The translations under genes were made by a program, and so were the position numbers. From LMUY01 sp964242925 (lineage in GTDB: Bacteria > Pseudomonadota > Alphaproteobacteria > Acetobacterales > Acetobacteraceae), in contig CAXTBW010000033.1 in assembly GCA_964242925.1 (NCBI GenBank), positions 1 through 39,599 on the forward strand: a stretch of 39,599 nucleotides of DNA, given 5' to 3'. Below, one piece after another: positions 38,178-39,599 of the stretch. The notes beneath the pieces are model-generated. The model did no database searches. It saw only the letters and a program-made list of their open reading frames with translations, and had not been told where the DNA came from. Each line of letters opens with the position of its first letter. Position 1 is the stretch's first letter.

Positions 38178-39588
38178 GGGGAAAGGGAGCAGGGGCGGCT
38201 TTGATGCGGGCGAGTTCGGCGGGGATGTCTTCGATGTCGTAGGTGTCGGCTAGGATCTTCAGCGCGGTCTCGCGGCTGAGCTGCTTGTTGGCGACGAGGC
38301 TGGTCATCGTTGCGGCGTCGCGCTGGCGGTCCTCCGAGGTCGGAGCGTACCAGCGGGGCCAGATGAGCGAGAGGGAAGCAGCCGGATCCAGGGCTGGGAC
38401 GTCTTGGTCGGCGATGCGAAGCTGATATTTCTGGGCGGCTCGCAGGACCATGCGGGCCAGGGTGAGCAAGGCGCCTTCGCCATAGGATATGCGCAAGTTA
38501 TCGGCCAGCCAGATAAGGCCCTGGTTCATCAACTCCAGCGCGCGGCCGGACGTGGCGGCGGAAAGGCGGGAGGCGTCGGCGCGATTGCCGTGGACGCTCT
38601 CCAGGGCGAACTCCCGCAGAGTGCGGACGTACTCGATAACGGCGGTGGAGGCGGTGCCGCCGATCTCGAGCAGCTTGGCGTCGCCGTGCTCGGAGACGAT
38701 CAGGGCATTGCCGGCGCCGCGGACGAGGTCTCCGTCCAGGCCCGCGGGTTCTTTGATGAGCAGGGTTGGGTCGGAACTGTACTTTAGCCCGCGGCCGGCC
38801 TGGGAAAGCTGATAGTCGATCTCGATTCCGGTCTCGATGGCGGCGCGGAAGGTGCAGGCCCCGTCCGCCGGGTCGCCCGTCCAGGACGCGCCAGGCAGGT
38901 TGCGGACCCAGGCGATGGGCACGAAGCCGAGCTCGTGGCTGACGGAGCGGGCCAGGTCGGGCGTGGGCGGGCCGGCGTCGGTGGTGAGCTGCGGAAGGAA
39001 CCAGGTTTCATCCTGATCGTCCCAGCTGCGAGCGAACCAGTAGGTGGCGCCTAAGTCGGCCACCGCGTAGCCGGCCGCGGCGAAGCTCGCGCCCGGGAGC
39101 TTGTAGCGCTCGGTGACGGCGGCGAGGGTGTCGGGTGCGTCGGGGCGCCAAACGGGGGTGAGGTGGACGGTGTCCATGACGGTCAGCACGGGGCGCCCCG
39201 CGAGGATGCGCAGCAGGATGGCGACGCTGCCGATGGAGCCGCGCAGGGCGGCGTCGATCATGACCTCGTTGGCGCGGGCGGCCTTGAGCAGGGCGGCAAG
39301 GGTGTCGCGGGCGGTGCGGTCGGGGGAGTCGACGGTGGGGAAGTGTCCCTCGGAGAACAGCAGGGCGACGCTGTCCTCGGTGACGATGCGGGACAGGGCG
39401 TATCGGATGGAGGGGCGGCGCAGGCGGAGCGGGACGTATTCGCCGCCGGGCGTGCGCTCGTCTTGGAAGGAGTGCGGGAGGACGTCGTAGAGGGTTCCGG
39501 CGAGGACTCGGCGGAGGATGTCGAGGCGGCGGGCGCGCTCGGGCATGTCCGGGTCGGCGGGGATGAGGTCGCAGATGGTTTGGAACAT
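38158..39588 (-). CDS. Phage portal protein, SPP1 gp6-like
   Basis: A 476-residue portal protein. It begins MFQTICDLIPADPDMPERAR, with RRPSIRYALSRIVTEDSVAL and LLFSEGHFP early; GATYWFARSWDDQDETWFLP and HELGFVPIAWVRNLPG in the middle; and GIEIDYQLSQAGRGLKYSSD, LLEIGGTASTAVIEYVRTLR, SRLSAATSGRALELMNQGLI and LIWPRWYAPTSEDRQRDAAT later, matching the stem and crown pattern of SPP1/phi-type portals. It forms the dodecameric vertex for packaging. Start ATG 39588 has AAGGA. The C-terminal SSxGxAL-like part is intact. Terminase genes should lie just outside the right edge. Confidence 0.85.
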   Translation of the reverse strand: MFQTICDLIPADPDMPERARRLDILRRVLAGTLYDVLPHSFQDERTPGGEYVPLRLRRPSIRYALSRIVTEDSVALLFSEGHFPTVDSPDRTARDTLAALLKAARANEVMIDAALRGSIGSVAILLRILAGRPVLTVMDTVHLTPVWRPDAPDTLAAVTERYKLPGASFAAAGYAVADLGATYWFARSWDDQDETWFLPQLTTDAGPPTPDLARSVSHELGFVPIAWVRNLPGASWTGDPADGACTFRAAIETGIEIDYQLSQAGRGLKYSSDPTLLIKEPAGLDGDLVRGAGNALIVSEHGDAKLLEIGGTASTAVIEYVRTLREFALESVHGNRADASRLSAATSGRALELMNQGLIWLADNLRISYGEGALLTLARMVLRAAQKYQLRIADQDVPALDPAASLSLIWPRWYAPTSEDRQRDAATMTSLVANKQLSRETALKILADTYDIEDIPAELARIKAAPAPFPPGSGPG

Positions 39589-39599
39589 GCGGGTCCTTG

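Noticed and set aside
17904..39588. Tailocin (headless tail) or gene transfer agent
   Set aside because: Portal, scaffold and capsid are present, which excludes a tailocin as encoded here; a contractile sheath argues against the Rhodobacter-type GTA.
1..39599. CRISPR array, tRNA, rRNA or complete insertion sequence
   Set aside because: No regularly spaced repeats, cloverleaf-like segments, rRNA-like stretches or transposase-like proteins were seen on reading both strands.

Overview
The window is GC-rich (around 68-70 % by eye) and reads as an alphaproteobacterial chromosome, most likely Acetobacteraceae or a close Rhodospirillales relative. This is inferred from the protein style (GT9-like protein, DUF1003, SigK/RskA/fasciclin, EgtB/EgtD) and not from a marker gene. 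No rRNA, tRNA, CRISPR array, complete insertion sequence or integrase was seen.

Host part (1 to about 17.8 kb). A glycosyltransferase-like protein converges on a histidine phosphatase and a DUF1003 membrane protein. A degraded island follows: an XRE regulator with a repeated operator-like motif, a truncated C5-DNA methyltransferase, and a frameshifted, truncated msrA. The last two meet tail to tail at what looks like a deletion scar. Next is a complete sugar-type ABC importer operon on the minus strand (ATPase, binding protein, two permeases). Divergent from it is an ECF sigma / RskA anti-sigma pair, with a fasciclin-domain secreted protein converging on the anti-sigma gene. Then comes a coupled pair: a Hint-domain protein lacking its usual cysteine, behind a hairpin that covers its start codon, and an M20-peptidase-like protein that seems to have lost its zinc ligands. 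A tight minus-strand run follows: MFS transporter, glycosyltransferase, Rieske oxygenase, egtB, egtD and a small secreted Pro-rich protein. It looks like one operon for ergothioneine plus possible tailoring and export.

Prophage part (about 17.9 kb to the right edge). All main genes are on the minus strand, so transcription enters from the right. In transcription order: portal, scaffold, a low-GC interruption with small ORFs and one opposite-strand gene, major capsid, three neck/connector proteins, a small protein, contractile sheath, tube, a tail-assembly chaperone with a clear -1 frameshift cassette, a gp10-like protein, a very Pro/Ala-rich protein in the tape-measure position, gpU-like, gpX, gpD, gpV, gpW/25, gpJ, gpI, a Gly-rich fibre, a signal-peptide-bearing protein, a fibre adaptor, a beta-helix tailspike and two small membrane proteins. 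This is a P2/Mu-style contractile tail on an SPP1-type head. Terminase, lysin and integrase are not in the window.

Most notable: (1) the GGGAAAC-TGA frameshift site with a nested stem-loop 7 nt downstream; (2) the Rieske/GT/MFS/egtB/egtD operon; (3) the start-codon hairpin and 9-codon leader ahead of the cysteine-less Hint gene and its pseudo-M20 partner; (4) the disordered tape-measure candidate; (5) the SigK-RskA-fasciclin arrangement; (6) the methyltransferase/msrA deletion scar; (7) identical REP-like repeats at phage gene borders.
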